From Acanthaster planci (lineage: Eukaryota; Echinodermata; Asteroidea; Valvatida; Acanthasteridae), in assembly GCF_001949145.1 (NCBI RefSeq), contig NW_019091358.1, forward strand, positions 2,351,553 to 2,410,510: a stretch of 58,958 bases of DNA. Reading direction: 5' to 3'. Position numbers and translations under genes: made by a program. The stretch's first letter is position 1; the number at the start of each line of letters is the position of its first letter. This document shows, one piece after another, positions 1-12,885 of the stretch. Under the pieces are notes generated by a model. That model made no database searches. It was not told the origin of the DNA and worked only from the letters and a program-made list of their open reading frames with translations.

Positions 1-1140
1 GTGAGAAATTAACATTTAATGAACTTTTAGAGACGGCAGGTTATTTCAAAAGCGCATGCCTTGTTTATTATTTGGATTTGGTCTGTGAACCTTATATGCA
101 CTTCAGAACTTTCATTAAGCTTGCTTATTTTATCATGGTCCCGTCTCATTGTGCATGGACCAGTCGCCCATGCTAAATACTGATTTAATGAAATAAATAA
201 TTGGTGTACGCGCAACTGCCTATTTTGCTCATCCCAAGAATTTTGGATGAGGCTCACTTTCTTTTGGACATGTGGCATTGACCTTTTGATAAAAGTCTTA
301 TCCTTCACGTCTGGGTTTGCACGGTTAAGGTATTTTTGTCGTTGTGGTAATAAAGTTGAAAGGCCTTTTAAAGGAAGGCACTAAAAAGCTTCTCCTTCAG
401 GTTCTTTAAAACTGCCAATCTTCTCACAAAATTGATGTAAGTTCAGCTTTCTCCAGATGACACCATCTCTAGAAACAACGATTTTTCATTCCATTAACGC
501 AGTGCTGTTGAGACTTTACGAAGCTCAGCCCTCAAGTTCATAACGTGAACAACCAACGCTTCCAGTTCACCCGATTTAAGTCCCAAAAGTAGGTCTCGAA
601 AAGGTCAGTATTGACACTGAAAGGATATTACAGTATGTTGTAGAATTCGTTCCTGAATCTGAGCAACAGAGAACAAAAGGTCCCAGGTTAGGTAATGATG
701 CCTTATAATGCAATAATGTACAAATCCTATCCAAATTCTTCCAATAAAGTTAAGATGCAAACAGAAGAACGAGTAGAATCTGTGGAATTATAAAATATAG
801 CTCTTATGTCCCCAGAATCTGGCCAAAAATATCCCACCAAAAGAAATTTCCCATTCAATGCGGAGCCGTCCAGGGCATGGCAAGGCTGAAGGTATTTACA
901 CATTTGTGTCTGTTTGCCGTTCCGATTTTGTGTTTCTCAAACATAAGAGGTGATTCACTGCACCAGCAATCTCGTACCCAAGGAATAAAATGATAACAAA
1001 CAAAGTTCTTCCAATATGTATCCCCTGAATAACCCTCCCCGGAATGCAATTAAGTAAAGCGTCGCTAAGGTCTGGATCGGCCAATGCCATGGACACAATT
1101 AAGCCATCACCTGTTCCAGTCATGACATTTTACAAACTGG
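1..1140. other. AT-rich spacer, no gene recognised
   Basis: I see no convincing exon, RNA gene or repeat here. The open frames on the minus strand (for example 896-1123) are short, overlap each other in different frames and show no domain. Confidence 0.6.
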
Positions 1141-1345
1141 CGTCTCTGCCCCTTTCAGCCGTTCACCTGGCTAATTAGATATGGCATCACATCAAAGAGG
1201 GCCGGCACTAGGCTCAGGCCCACTCCCCCACCTGTCAGGGGGCCACGCTGCGATTAAGACGCCTGGACAAGCTGATTTTGTACGGTGGCTGGCATGGGTA
1301 AGTTGCATCTTTTCTTTCTACCTGCATCAAGCCAATCTGAAATAA
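1141..1345. promoter_or_regulatory. candidate conserved non-coding block
   Basis: This block is richer in GC than the sequence on either side and has dense binding-site-like words. They include a homeodomain palindrome CTAATTAG at 1171-1178, a TCF/LEF-like CACATCAAAG at 1188-1197, and two CACCTG E-boxes at 1164 and 1229. Neither strand has a useful open frame. The motifs are seen directly. That it is an enhancer, or conserved at all, is inference. An untranslated exon or chance composition would look the same. Confidence 0.3.
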
Positions 1346-3159
1346 GGGGCTCAAATGATCAGGAGGAGACAGCGGCTGAAAATAAGCTCATCAAGTGAAT
1401 ATTTCCTTGAATCGTTGTCACTGGTTAAAGCTGCAAAGGTTTAAGTAATTCAATCAATGGGGGGAGCAATTGATATAGTATCCTTGGAAAGGTGGGAGAC
1501 ATGTCCCCCCCCCGTCCCCCAACGATTGACGTCCATGGGTGTGTATAAGAGGGCACATCTTCTGGTCAGTCGTGTCGCTTGTCAGTCATTCAACTGGCAA
1601 ATAGTCATTTAACTGAACATTAACCTAAACATATTTTTTACGAGTTCACAAGAAACACTCTAGGAATTCTGAATACACCTTTCGTTCCAACACACTATTT
1701 CTGGGCTCCTTACTAGCGTGTCCTTTCAACTTTATCAAGCACTTTCTTTGCAAGCATTTAAAATTGTTTCGTTTAGATTTATTTATGCGACAAAGGCTTC
1801 CGATCCTAACGCTTATGAATGGCCCGTAAGTTCAAGTTGTTATTTCTACTGCCAGCAGTCTTCCGCACCGACAGGGATAACATGATAGTTTTTTTATTTA
1901 TAGCGCACCTGATATTTAGGTGCAGTTATCATTCAAATTGTGTCCATAGCCTCATAGTTTATGCATGTGGCCGTTCTTCTAAAGATTTTCTCGAATCCAG
2001 GTGTTACTGAAATTTACAGGCGTTGTTTGGTCTTGACACTTCGGTCAATCAATCGACTGGTTCAAGTTCAGGTGTAGGCCTAACTGTGGTGTACTCTTCA
2101 ATGTGCCATTCATGCTTGCTATTTCTAACTGGCCTGTGATTTGTGGGGCTACCGTTATGGACCCGAGACCTAAATTTGGCCCAGCAGTAAATGCAACTCA
2201 ATCCGAATGCTGAAGGTTTTAGGCTATTATTTAGAACAGAGATACAAATGCGTTCATATCGGAGGTTACATTTGAGGGCTTGTTTCACACTTCTGTAAAC
2301 GGCTCGGTCTTGCGCTATATTTTGACTCACCACAAGATTTTAATCGCATACTAATGAATGACCATAGTACTCAACGCCCCAAACTTGCGTCCCAAAATGC
2401 ACACAATATGTCCCCATTACATCTGCGTGCGGTTCCACCGGACCTATTTAGAGAGAGCATTGCGACATAAGTTTCTCAATTGTTGGAACCAAAATGGTGT
2501 ACCGATGCCTTACCAAAACCTGCTTTGATTCAAAAATATAAAATTGGCGCTACTCTCTATAAACAGCTCTGTGTTCCACTTGAGAGTGCTGCCCTGTAAA
2601 ATGCAAGTAAAGTGCGGTATGAAGAGTTAGATTTTCACATACTGATGTTGCTTATTACCACTTATCGTATATGAATGGTGATGAGAATCTTTTAGGTTCA
2701 AGATATTTTGCCGTGAATGAGTAGGCTTAATTTTCCGTTTTAACACACTTTAACAAAAAATTTATAACAAAATGACATTACGTCACATCTTAATCTTCTT
2801 TATATTCTTATTGCTTTGGTCTGGCAATCACAGGTTAGCATGTTAAGCAAGACATGACTTTGGCGTTGGCTATGAACTAGGAAACCAAATGAGGCACATA
2901 AAACCTTGCACCTGTTAAATTGAACTACTTGAAAATCTCTCATATTCCAACAGTCAGAGCAGCTAAATACCGACAACGCATGTACGGTCACACGTCGGTC
3001 GGTTCAGCATAATAACCGAAAGAAACCTCTTGCCTTGCCGTTGTTATCACCCTTCACTGCTGGTCGTTGAATATTTTACAAATATGAATAAAAGCCAAGA
3101 GGATTTCGGCTACCAAGATTTATTAACAAGAGTAGTGAAGTGTCGTATTTGATTTAGGC
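1346..3159. other. spacer with a C-run
   Basis: A near-homopolymeric C tract lies at 1505-1520 and one TAGGCCTA octamer at 2075-2082. No exon, RNA gene or larger repeat is recognised. The minus-strand open frame at 2049-2333 has no recognisable domain. Confidence 0.55.
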
Positions 3160-3435
3160 CCATGACACACTCCAAATACCATCTCAGCTCTAAGGGGAAA
3201 GTACAGCTCGATGCTGCTATTTTCGGCGCAAAGCAGCTAAATCAACCACAATAACCATCTCAGCCCTCACGGGGTACCCAATTACTCCTTGGTGGACAGA
3301 GGCAACGAGTGACAAAGTGCCTTGCCCAAGGGCACATGCACCATGACCCCAGGCTGGATTTGAACCCGCAACCTGTGGATTTACTTGCCGACTACGAATC
3401 CGATGCTCTTAACCGCAAGGCAACGGCACACCAAC
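3160..3435 (-). mobile_element. tRNA-derived SINE (minus strand), decayed
   Basis: On the minus strand the head reads like a tRNA. An A-box-like segment (GCGGTTAAGAGCATCGG, about 3400-3417) is followed by a B box GGTTCAAATCC at 3356-3366. After the head comes a body with 'cccttgggcaaggcac' (about 3318-3334) and 'gggtacc' (about 3282-3288), words that recur in short interspersed elements of marine deuterostomes. Toward the 3' end (lower coordinates) a segment starting CCATCTCAGC occurs twice, at 3179 and 3255, 76 bp apart. The anticodon arm is not tRNA-like, so this is not a functional tRNA. SINEs are moved by LINE machinery, and none is present here. The exact ends are uncertain and I see no clear target-site duplication. 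Confidence 0.65.
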
Positions 3436-6400
3436 AAACAGTTTTTGTTGTGTGTTGTTTTTAAATATCCCACTTCCCCTCCAATTTCGTGAGGATTTAA
3501 TCAACCATCAGTCAACATGTAAATCTTGTCATTGACGTCTGTAATCTCTACTTCGGGCCGCTTGCCTCAAGAGACCAGTCGCAAGTAAGCTGACACTCTG
3601 TGTCTTGACATTTACCGCGAATCTCCGGGCCTCGAACTCGAGAAAATAACGTTGGATTATATCAAAGACAGAGGTGGCAGCAGTACAACTACGATTAATC
3701 CCACTCAATTTAGCAGGAAGTTTAAAAAACAAATAAGTCGCTATGTACGGAAAAAAGACAGGGTCTTCCAAACTTCACCAAAATAACCGTGGTAGGATTA
3801 ACTTCAAAAGTCAAAATTGAGAAACTAATATAGGCAAATACGTACCACATATAACATATTACACGTGGTAACCTAAATAAAAACAATTCAATCTTTGGTA
3901 CATTAGTTTGGCTAAAATTAGCCACTTTCTACCGGGCACTTTGGTCGGAGAAAAAATAATGATACTACTGAAATATGTGATATGTGAAACAATAGAAAGG
4001 CAATAGAAACTAACCAAAACCATTTTCTCTTTTAGACGAATTATCCAAAACTGTCCAGCCACTGCTCTGAACTTGACGCACCCACTGCTCTTCCCGATAA
4101 ACATCAAGCTCCTGTCAAACAAGCTTTGCTAGAGGGACGACCCAAACCCTGAAAATCTGCACGATATCCTGGATCAATCAGACCTAATGTGACGTCGTTT
4201 GGACGCTAAAAACGAAACAAGTAAAAAGAAAATGGCCTTGCTTGAGGTCTCCCTCTTCCTTATGCCCCCCCCCCATCTCTCTTCGGTCTAGAAATCTGAA
4301 TGCGACAATTAGCCGTTTCAGATTGATTTCCCCTCGGATTTCCTATGGCGAGCTGACAGATCAAGCCATGGACAGGGGCCGGAGGAAATGTGTCGATTTT
4401 ATTTTGGAATTCGGTTGAACATGGTTGGAAAGGAAAGGTGTTATCACGTAACCTAGTTTTGTGCAGTGAGAACTCGTTTTAAATTTATTCATGACTTTGG
4501 GGAGATTTTGGGAGTTATCCAGAACAAATATTTGTTGTCAACTTTCTTCGTCCTCATCAAAACTCGGGCTCTCGCAAATGTTCTGCCTCAGGCAACTGAA
4601 TTGTCTGAGTTTCAGTAATAATCAAATGCGACAGAATAGGAAGGTGTCTTCACTAGCGATTTCAAAACCTTTTTATCTCTGCATTAACTTTTGTATACTT
4701 AATAGAAACAAATATCAATACAACATAGTATGTGATCATCATGAGGGGGATATTACATTTACCGTCAACATTCCTCATACTAATTCTCAGTTGTAATACC
4801 TGCATTTTCTGCATTGATTACTTATGGTAACACAAAATACGCGTAGAAGCTGGTATTTGAACAAACGTATGGAGTATTTCATACGTTCACTGCACCCGTC
4901 CAATGAAGTTATGAAGGTATTATGAATTCAATACTGTGTCGTTCCTGTCGCCAAATTGCCCATAATGCAAAAATGAGGTAGACTCCCCGTGCTAACCTCT
5001 TGGTGGCGCTATGCATAAAAATTACATGAAAAATGTTTTCTCATTTGGTATTGATCAAAGATTAGATGCTCCGGTTTGATGGATCACGTTGTTGTTGTTG
5101 TTGCTGGTGCTGCTGCTTCTTTTGTAATCCCATACACCAGTCCTGTTATAACAGCAGAAGATATTGGTAAGCACGTGTCTCCATTAAAAGGGAACAATCC
5201 CTTGAGCAGTACAGGATATTTATAACAGCGTGTGACGGTTTGGTACAGCTGATAGCCGAGTAAGGCGTTTGCGCTCAGTCAAGCAGCTATCAAAACATTT
5301 TAGGTGGCCTACGTCTGCGCACTACCCATTACTAAGCCCACATCTAACAATATATCAAAATTTAGTACTGAGTCAAAAATAGTGATTTAAATCTCGCATA
5401 CATGTATAGACAAAATCTCCAGTCTAGTCCATATATTTCACGTTGGTAAATTGTGTCCTGTGTATTTGACAGTGCAACAGGTGTACATTTACTGTCCAAC
5501 ATGGCAATATCCGATTCGAAGAGCTTTCTATATTGAAAAATCTGAAGTTTGCCTTTCTAGTGCTCTGGTGTACACCATTTTCTGGCAGCTGAAACTCCAA
5601 GTTTGTCTGAGAAATCTGTGAATATGTCAGTCCAGGAGAAAGTACCACTCAGTGAAGAAAACGAGAAATGGAAATTATCAGGAGTGCTTTACAAGGGAAA
5701 TTTTCTCCTAGGTATGACCTTTATCTCAGAAGGATACGTGTTCATTAAAAACTTGTCGGCCTTGTTCTGAACCTGTCAAAACAAGTGCTGCATCGAATTC
5801 GTTACAATTGAATTTACGTAACACGATCACGTAGTCTACGTTTTTAGTGAAAAAAGACAAAAACTCAAAACAAACCGATGTGTTATCCCTATTGCTGACA
5901 TTTGCACATTACATGATAATGTGGAAATTCTTTTTTTTTATATAGTTTGGTTTGTCGGGAACACGAGAAGCCAAAGTTGTTTGTTTAAGAAATATCATTT
6001 ATAAATTAGTTTAATATCACAGCCTATCAACATAACTCTGCATTGCAATATTTCGAAAAAAATATAACATAGGCCTAAGTGTCTACGAATTCTAAATTTC
6101 TTGAGAATGAAGGCCCAAATGAATCCTAAAAACTGATATATAGCCCTTCATAAAAAGCCAGATTTTTGAAAAATATCAATAAGTCAAAGCAAGGCAATAG
6201 ATATAGCTTAATTTTCACGTGAGGAAGCTGAGAAACAGCTTTTAATATACCTCACCCCTCTCCTCTGCAGAGGCAGTGACATACCTAACACGATGAGAAA
6301 GAATTTTTAAGTAATGCCCAAAAATGGAAAGAGAATTTTTTCATTCTTATGGTGGGCCCAGAATACTACTGCTCGCAAATTTCAAGCACGGATCATCATT

Positions 6401-7595
6401 GAGAAACATATCGAGGGGGCACAAAACACACCTATGTCGCTGTTTACTTTTCACGCGCAGAAAAACAGGTCGTAGATTGGACCAGCCGAGGATTTTGACA
6501 TGGGGCTGCTCGACTTAGATACACCCGACAGCCCCCACGAGACCTGTCTCCTCCTATGCAGTGTGCTAATTAGGTAACACTATACCTGTCGTCATATTTT
6601 TCCGCCAGCAGGGAGTGCGCCGTGACCCACCAGCCGAAAGACACAGTATGAAACATTTATGGGGAATACGATGAGGAAACTACCGTATTTGTCGTGCAGA
6701 ATATTTTGACCCATTTGTGTCTCAGTAGTTATACACAGGAAGCTGGCAGTTGAAGTGTTTTTTGTCATTAGTTGACGGATCAAGGCTCACAAGAAAAACA
6801 GGAGTCGCACGTAGTAACTCTTTTTGTATGCCTGGTGCCAGAAATGGGCAGTTCGTCGATTTAACGCTGTGATTGGCAAACAAGGTTGCGGTGGTGATCA
6901 TGTGATGCTTGTTCAGCACATAGAATACCACAAGGTAGTTAAAAGTATAACAAGAATGTACTCCGTAATCAACTGAAACGAATTTTTGCATTCCTGTCAT
7001 GTTGCGTTAAATACTGCAAAAATAGCACAAGGTGCGGTTCTACAAGAGGCTACTCCCCTAATACACACACACAGAGCTACCAAATTAAAAAAAACAGCCA
7101 ATGGTACTGTCAAGAGCAACAACCTAGAATAGTTTTTTTCTGTGCAACTTTTAAAAATGGCGCTCTAGTTAACGTTTGGCTCATTCAATTTAACTTAAAA
7201 TTGTTTGACTATCCAGATCAACATTCAATCAGCCAAAATAATGATTCAATTTAAGCCCATGAGCATGCGGTTGCAAATTCCTTTTAAACAAAAAAGGCAA
7301 AGTTGCAATTTAAGTTAGGAAATCCTAGGAACAGCAGTCAAATTCGCTTGGTCACTCTGTGGTACTCGTAATAGACGTGATTTCGTGGATAAGGCAAGCT
7401 TTTTTGACATCTGTGCAATGTTTTTCATCGAAGGGTAAGTAATAAATTTGAAACATTTGAGGTTTGGTTAATTTATTTAAATAATACCGTGAAGAAAAAG
7501 TGATTCACTGACAAAGAAATCGCTCTTAGTAGACTAATATATCACCTTCAAGGAAGGAGAACCTCTTATTCTATGAGCTCAAACGTTGAAACGAG
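3436..7595. other. spacer with minor simple repeats
   Basis: The stretch holds a run of ten C at 4265-4274, a GTT/GCT trinucleotide tract at about 5088-5117, a TAGGCCTA octamer at 6070-6077, and a short CA run near 7062-7072. Open frames reach about 100 codons (4491-4796), have no domain and look random. A good donor word GGGTAAGT lies at 7433-7440, but no coding exon leads into it. Confidence 0.5.
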
Positions 7596-7790
7596 ATGGC
7601 AGAAGCTCGTGCTAGCTACACAAGAATATCTACTGTGGATCGTGGTCGTTTGATTGAAGCATTTGAGGGAAATGGTCAAGATTACCTAGAACTGGCAGTC
7701 AACCTTGGAATAATGAAGATTTGTGAAAAGAAAGGAAAAAATAATTGGTTTCGTGTAATCCGCAATTTTCTATTTCAAAAGAAAGAATGA
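7596..7790 (+). pseudogene. Tc1/mariner/IS630-type transposase, N-terminal fragment
   Basis: The frame opens with a true ATG and encodes 64 residues. Residues about 8-39 (7617-7712) contain RISTVDRGRLIEAFE followed by DYLELAVNLGI. This fits the first helix-turn-helix of DDE-superfamily transposases of the Tc1/mariner/IS630 group as I recall them. The second part of that fold (a Thr/Ser-Ala-rich recognition helix, then an arginine-rich linker) is missing. After residue 39 the frame becomes Lys/Phe-rich, with no catalytic DDE/D domain before the stop, and no terminal inverted repeat is visible around it. A family transposase is about 300-350 residues, so this is a broken remnant at best. The assignment rests on one short motif. 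A host protein with a similar helix-turn-helix is the alternative. Confidence 0.4.
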
Positions 7791-10700
7791 AAACTCGATA
7801 TTATCCCAAGGAAAACATTTAACAGTTGAAAAGTATTATTCATAAAGTTAAATTAAAAGGTTAGGGATAATAAAGGTCCAAGGCAAATATCGCCAACGAT
7901 TACGAAGTCTCTGGAACTGTACGCGTATCATAATTATACAGAAACTCTATCTTGTCTCCAATGTTCAGATAACGTATACTTTTAAAAGCTTACATTGTGA
8001 ATATGAGTGCCCATTGACGAAAATGAAAGTAAAATTTGTGTCCGAATTCACCACCGAGTCACCCAGAGCGAAATTGAGTGACGCTTGTGCATCACGAAAT
8101 TGAATCCTTGAAAGTGCACGATTCGACGTCTACAAACGAAATTGGACGTGCAAAGTTTCGAAAATTAACCACAGGAATAACGGGCTTCGAGAAATTGAAA
8201 ATCGAATGTGAATGCACGTTCACAAATATGAATACTGTTTACACTAATTCGGCCGAGAAAGCCTATACTAGCACCTGTAAAATTACGCCGTCGAACGTAC
8301 ACAACGAATTATACCATTCACCTCTGCATTCACTATTATAGATTTTCCTGGCCAATTTCGGAAAATGTGTAAATGGATTAGTGATGGCAGCATTTGTTTT
8401 TGAGCGAAGTGGTACAAACATTCAAATCTCCGTTTCCATTTAGTAAATAAAAATTCTGTTTAAAAGCCTACAGTCGTATAAGTTCAGCGATCAATTTCTC
8501 GATATTACACTTGTTTAGAATGTTGACATTTATTTTTATGCAAAATCAAGTGTACCTCTGCAATCCTGCTTTCATCTTAATTTGAACTCAATCTATTTTG
8601 GACAATGTGTCGGCGATTTCGCGCAAAGTGTTATTTAAGGTATGCCTGGTCGACAATTTGAATTCATTTGTGTGTTAACGAAGTTACATTCTGAGTTGAA
8701 GCGTTTAGTTGAATGGTTAAATGTTTGAATATTCATGACTGAAATAGATTATTCGTGCTGTCTTTAAAAACACACCGACTATTGTACGAATCCTATTCAA
8801 ACACCAACGCTGATGAGGTAACCTTTCTTTCTCGCGATACGTTTTTGCCACAATCACATAAAAGTTCACACATGGCCTTCTTGCAATGGCTGAACGGGAA
8901 TATACAGAAAAATCATAGACTTTAATTGGTGTACAGTTTGATAACAAACTCACTATAATCCTTCACGAGTAACATTACATTCACTGTGCTGTCACGATTC
9001 TGTAACCCTGACAGTACATTTTTACTCAAAGTGAACGCAAATTTGTGAATTTGAATTACAGCAAATGAAAATGAATACTCAATACCGACAGTTTACGGTA
9101 AAATACAGATTTCCGGTGAGTAAGATTGCACATTGGCTACAATTGGCAACAAATACGTCAAACCGAAATCCCGATCACTTTTATATTTGTAACCTCTGAA
9201 ATAAAACGTAATGCACATTTATTTACTTGAAAGATGCAAAACGAAGTCGAATGCTCGTTTTAAGAAAGCGAAACCAGGTTTTCTGTCGTTTTCAATATCC
9301 ACGCCAAATTGAATTTTTAGTTTACAAATTAGATCACACATTTGCCAAAATTGGCTGGGAAAACCTATATCAATAATATTAATAGAATATTGTGGTCATT
9401 ATTATTACATATAAAAACTAAAATTTACATGGTTTTATTTCATTTCTCAGAATCTGTAAGTGTTTTTACTGTTTTTATAGATAAACTCTAGTTCAGTATA
9501 CGGTAGTTCGCAATCCTTTGGTAGCTTTGTTTTTATATATTATCTTGTAAATAAAATTTACAATGTATCAAACAAGTGTACTTCAAATTCACCAGGTGCT
9601 AATTGCAAAGTACTCAGTGTTAAATGAAAAAGTTCGGAAAAGGTGGGTGTTATGCTTCAATAGCAAGGAATCAAAATACGTTACGCCACCAACGTTTTTC
9701 CTCAAAAAGCCTCTTTTTTTAGATTTGTTATTATTTTTTAGTTTCGTTTAGTTTTGTAGTGTGTTGCATGGTGTCGATTCTGGTCCGTTTGGTTTCGTTT
9801 TGGTTTCTTTCTCACTTTTTCGGCGCCAGGATCGACGTCGGTAGCTACAAGAGGGGATTCCGGCTACCGCGCTTTTAAGAGGGCCATAATAGCCAGTGTG
9901 ATCGATGCAAGTCGACGAACTGAAAATATTTTTTTAAGCATCCCATGTAGTGTCAAGAAGAGAGAGTCGCATAAGATTCTGTTGAAAAGGTGTGCGTGAG
10001 GTAAACCGGTTCAGACTATAGAGCCGCCGACGCTACGCCAGGTGTTGACATTTTCTTCCCACAACGAGGTGCGAACGTCGGTTGATTCGCTTATCGTGAT
10101 TCGGTTCGTCAATGAATGCAGTCACTAACAGTAGCAGTAAAGTCGGTGGTCGAATGGCTGAAAGCATACTGGTATACGCTGGCAACGGTCTCTTAAAAAA
10201 CACCCACTTGACATCGCCAAGAAGAATATGACCACATGCCATTTACCAATATCACTTCGGAAATATCTTCAGTCAAATCATCTTAAAATAACCAGTGGCA
10301 CTATTGTGCTCAGGTTTCGTAGGATCCATTCGTTTTACAGTGTCTAGTAATTGTACGGGAGTATCTCTCCAAAGGGGCAAAATTAAAGCATCTGTATGAT
10401 AGAAAGTCCCTATTCCTTTAACTCTACTTAGGACAAGTAACCGAAACCCTATTCCCACACCCTATTCCCTAACCCTCCTCCCCTATCTGAATTCCCCATC
10501 TGAAACTCCTCCCCCAAAGGAGTAGGAGAGGGTCTCCAATGATACCGAAGGGTTGACGTATCAAGTACTTAAAGACACAGTGGACAAATACCGGGTGAGT
10601 CAAGCATTCAAGGCTTCTTTGGCTGCCGCGCCTAGCAGATGGTTAGCGCTAGATCTCTTCACGGAACAGCCTGGATGATAAATAACCAACGTGTCACTTC

Positions 10701-11825
10701 ACCTGCTAACCGCTAATGTGGAAATAGTAGTCATAACACTTCACTCCTGTAAGATAACCTAAGTTTTTAGGCGGGTATACCATGACACTAGCCGAACATT
10801 GATCTTCTAATATATGACACAGAGTGAAACAAGTTTCTTGATCTTAAGTTTTCGTTCGGGGTGTAAATTGTGTATATTGCCAGCGGCTACGCAGTCAACG
10901 TGATCCAAGTGTCTATTTACAAAGTGCATACATGCGTGAGTCGCGCTCAACAAAGCACTAGAAAGGTCTCCGTCGTGGTGACTACATTACCATTTCCGTC
11001 ATTCAAATAGTAACTATGACGTCATTCCATGATAATCCACACCTCCATACAGACAAGCTGCAAATAAATTCCTCAAATTAGTTTCTGTCTCAGAGGGGTA
11101 AAGAGAATAATTTCGCAGCATATGTAACATTTGCTAATAATCTGAGCTGTTAAACTCGAGTATTTGAACCAAATCTGCATTTTAAGAATAACAATTATAA
11201 TATCTATTTATAACTCATCTGTTTCCGCCTCAGGAGACGCTCATGGCGCATTTCAATCAGGAAATATAAATCAGGGAGACAAAAAACAACTGATCAGAAA
11301 TTTTATTGCAGTCAATTTTACCTACCTTACGATAGTCTTGTTTTGAAAACAAAGACTCTGCAATTTAACCAGGGCCATCTCCCACGCTTTCATTAAAATA
11401 CTGATAGAAAATGAAATTGTCATGCACGTCCTTATTGTAGTCGTCAATAAACTATTTTTCGTGCACACGAAAAAAGTACAAAAATAGTGAACTAACAGAG
11501 TTTCAAAGCTGAAACAGAAGAAAGCGGGTGTAAAGGACAGCGTTCGAGTGGCCTGATGCTGTGCAATCGGCTGAGGTACAGGACGCCCGCCTCTGACTGC
11601 ATCGGAGATTTTTGTCAGCGAACAAATCCGTTATTGGTTAAAATATTTAGTCTCTTGATGCGGGGTTTGTGTGTGAGCGTGCCTTTTGTCCGTCTTACAT
11701 TCCTGTTTTTTCTATTGTCACCTTTTAATCTATTGATTCCGCAGCTGGGATTTTCGCATAAAACATCCACAGAAGTCAACAACTAAATTTGGGAGTTCAA
11801 AAGAACAGTGCAAAAAGTCTGATAC
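7791..11825. other. AT-rich spacer, nothing recognised
   Basis: A strongly AT-rich stretch (8.0-9.6 kb) contains three loosely similar CGAAATTG words near 8070, 8094 and 8140. A C-rich tract with repeated CCCTATTCCC words lies at about 10446-10500. A TGACGTCA palindrome lies at 11017-11024. There is no coding or RNA gene that I can support. Confidence 0.5.
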
Positions 11826-11938
11826 GAGTAGCTACTGGTCTAAGAGTAGTTGTTACTTTTTGCTTCGAGTAGCTGGTGATCAAGGAGTGCTCGTTGGATC
11901 TAGAGAAGCTGGGGGTCAAACAAAAGCTGATGGCAAAG
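11826..11938 (+). repeat. 18-bp minisatellite, left arm (about 6 copies)
   Basis: Units begin at 11826, 11844, 11867, 11885, 11903 and 11921, each 18 bp. The AGCTG core and the GGTCAAA end are best kept in the units at 11867 and 11903. The period is exact apart from one 5-bp gap. Confidence 0.8.
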
Positions 11939-12540
11939 TTGTAATGATTCGACTCGAGTCACGATTTTGGTGATTTGACTCGCCTAGAGTTCCAACAGGT
12001 AAATTACTTGACTCGACTCGAGTCACTGCGAGCAAAACAATTTTGAAATTTTACGTTTTAGCCCCAATTGTCAGCTTTTTTTCTTGTGCAAATTAACTCT
12101 TAAATTGTGCCCAAAAATAACTGCACAATCTTCTTCATACTTGTAGATGGGTATGTAAGAGAAGTAATGATTTTCCGAATCTTCTAAGTGCACCATGTCA
12201 GAAAATTTGAAGTTTTTCAATACAAACTTTTGGCGTCGTGCAGCGCCGCGTCAGGGGACTCCACAGTCAACGTGAGAATAGTCGGGCATTGGTGTCAGTG
12301 ACTGTATGTTTTGACGGAGAGCTCCACTGGTGTCAGCATAATTAACAGACCCATTAAATCAACGTGACGTATTGCCGGAAACTTTGACATCATAAATATA
12401 GACCAAACAGACCAGGACCACTAGCAGAATATCATTTTGGAATTTTTGCCCCCGACATCAAAATATCCACTGCCAATTTAGAAAGTCAATAAATGACGTT
12501 CTCTCTTGTTTTTATTTATTGCATTGTGCTCAAAAAGATG

Positions 12541-12665
12541 GGACTCAAATTAAGTCGAACTAAACACGTCCCTCGACTCGATCTTTGGCCCAGTGACTCG
12601 ACTCGGTTCGATTCACTACGTCACAGTGACTCGATTCGACTTGAGTCGCAATCTACTCGACTCTG
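12541..12665. repeat. GACTCG tract, right member
   Basis: Repeated GACTCG, CGACTC and GAGTCG words are clustered here, mirrored by the tract at 11947-12030 (for example GACTCGACTCGAGTC at 12010-12024). The words are partly palindromic, so strand is ambiguous. Confidence 0.65.
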
Positions 12666-12805
12666 GCTGATGGTCAGAGAGTGCTATTGGTATAAAGGGA
12701 CGAGATTTAAAAAACCTTTCGCAGCATCTGATCGGTATGAAAGAAAGAATGAGATAATGGGATCTGAAGGAAGAAGCAATAACTAAATTGAAATTCCTGC
12801 CAATC

Positions 12806-12876
12806 TTTGACCATCAGCTACTATTTGACCGACAGCTACTCTTTAAACAACTGTTATTTTTGACCGAAAGCTGCCT
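12806..12876 (-). repeat. 18-bp minisatellite, right arm (about 4 copies, inverted)
   Basis: On the minus strand the units span 12876-12859, 12858-12842 (17 bp), 12841-12824 and 12823-12806. Three of the four end in GGTCAAA like the left arm. Confidence 0.8.
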
Positions 12877-12885
12877 CTGTCCAAG

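Larger units (their letters stand above)
11826..12876. mobile_element. composite foldback-like element with 18-bp minisatellite arms
   Basis: The left arm (11826-11938) is six copies of an 18-bp unit close to GAGTAGCTGNTGGTCAAA, with one 5-bp interruption at 11862-11866. The right arm (12806-12876) is four copies of the same unit on the opposite strand, so the arms form an inverted repeat reading inward. Inside them lie two tracts built from GACTCG/CGAGTC words (about 11947-12030 and 12541-12665), also roughly mirrored. A partial unit in the left-arm orientation follows the right tract at about 12663-12690. The centre (about 12040-12540) has no coding frame that I trust; the frame at 12493-12786 runs through the repeats. 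Inverted arms of short tandem repeats are typical of foldback-type DNA transposons. No target-site duplication is evident, and repeat expansion without transposition remains possible. Confidence 0.5.

Noticed and set aside
3356-3420. A functional tRNA gene on the minus strand
   Set aside because: A and B boxes are present but the anticodon and acceptor stems do not pair, and a SINE body follows.
10446-10500. CCCTATTCCC/CCCTAACCCT words as an interstitial telomere repeat
   Set aside because: Only one CCCTAA is exact and there is no 6-bp periodicity.
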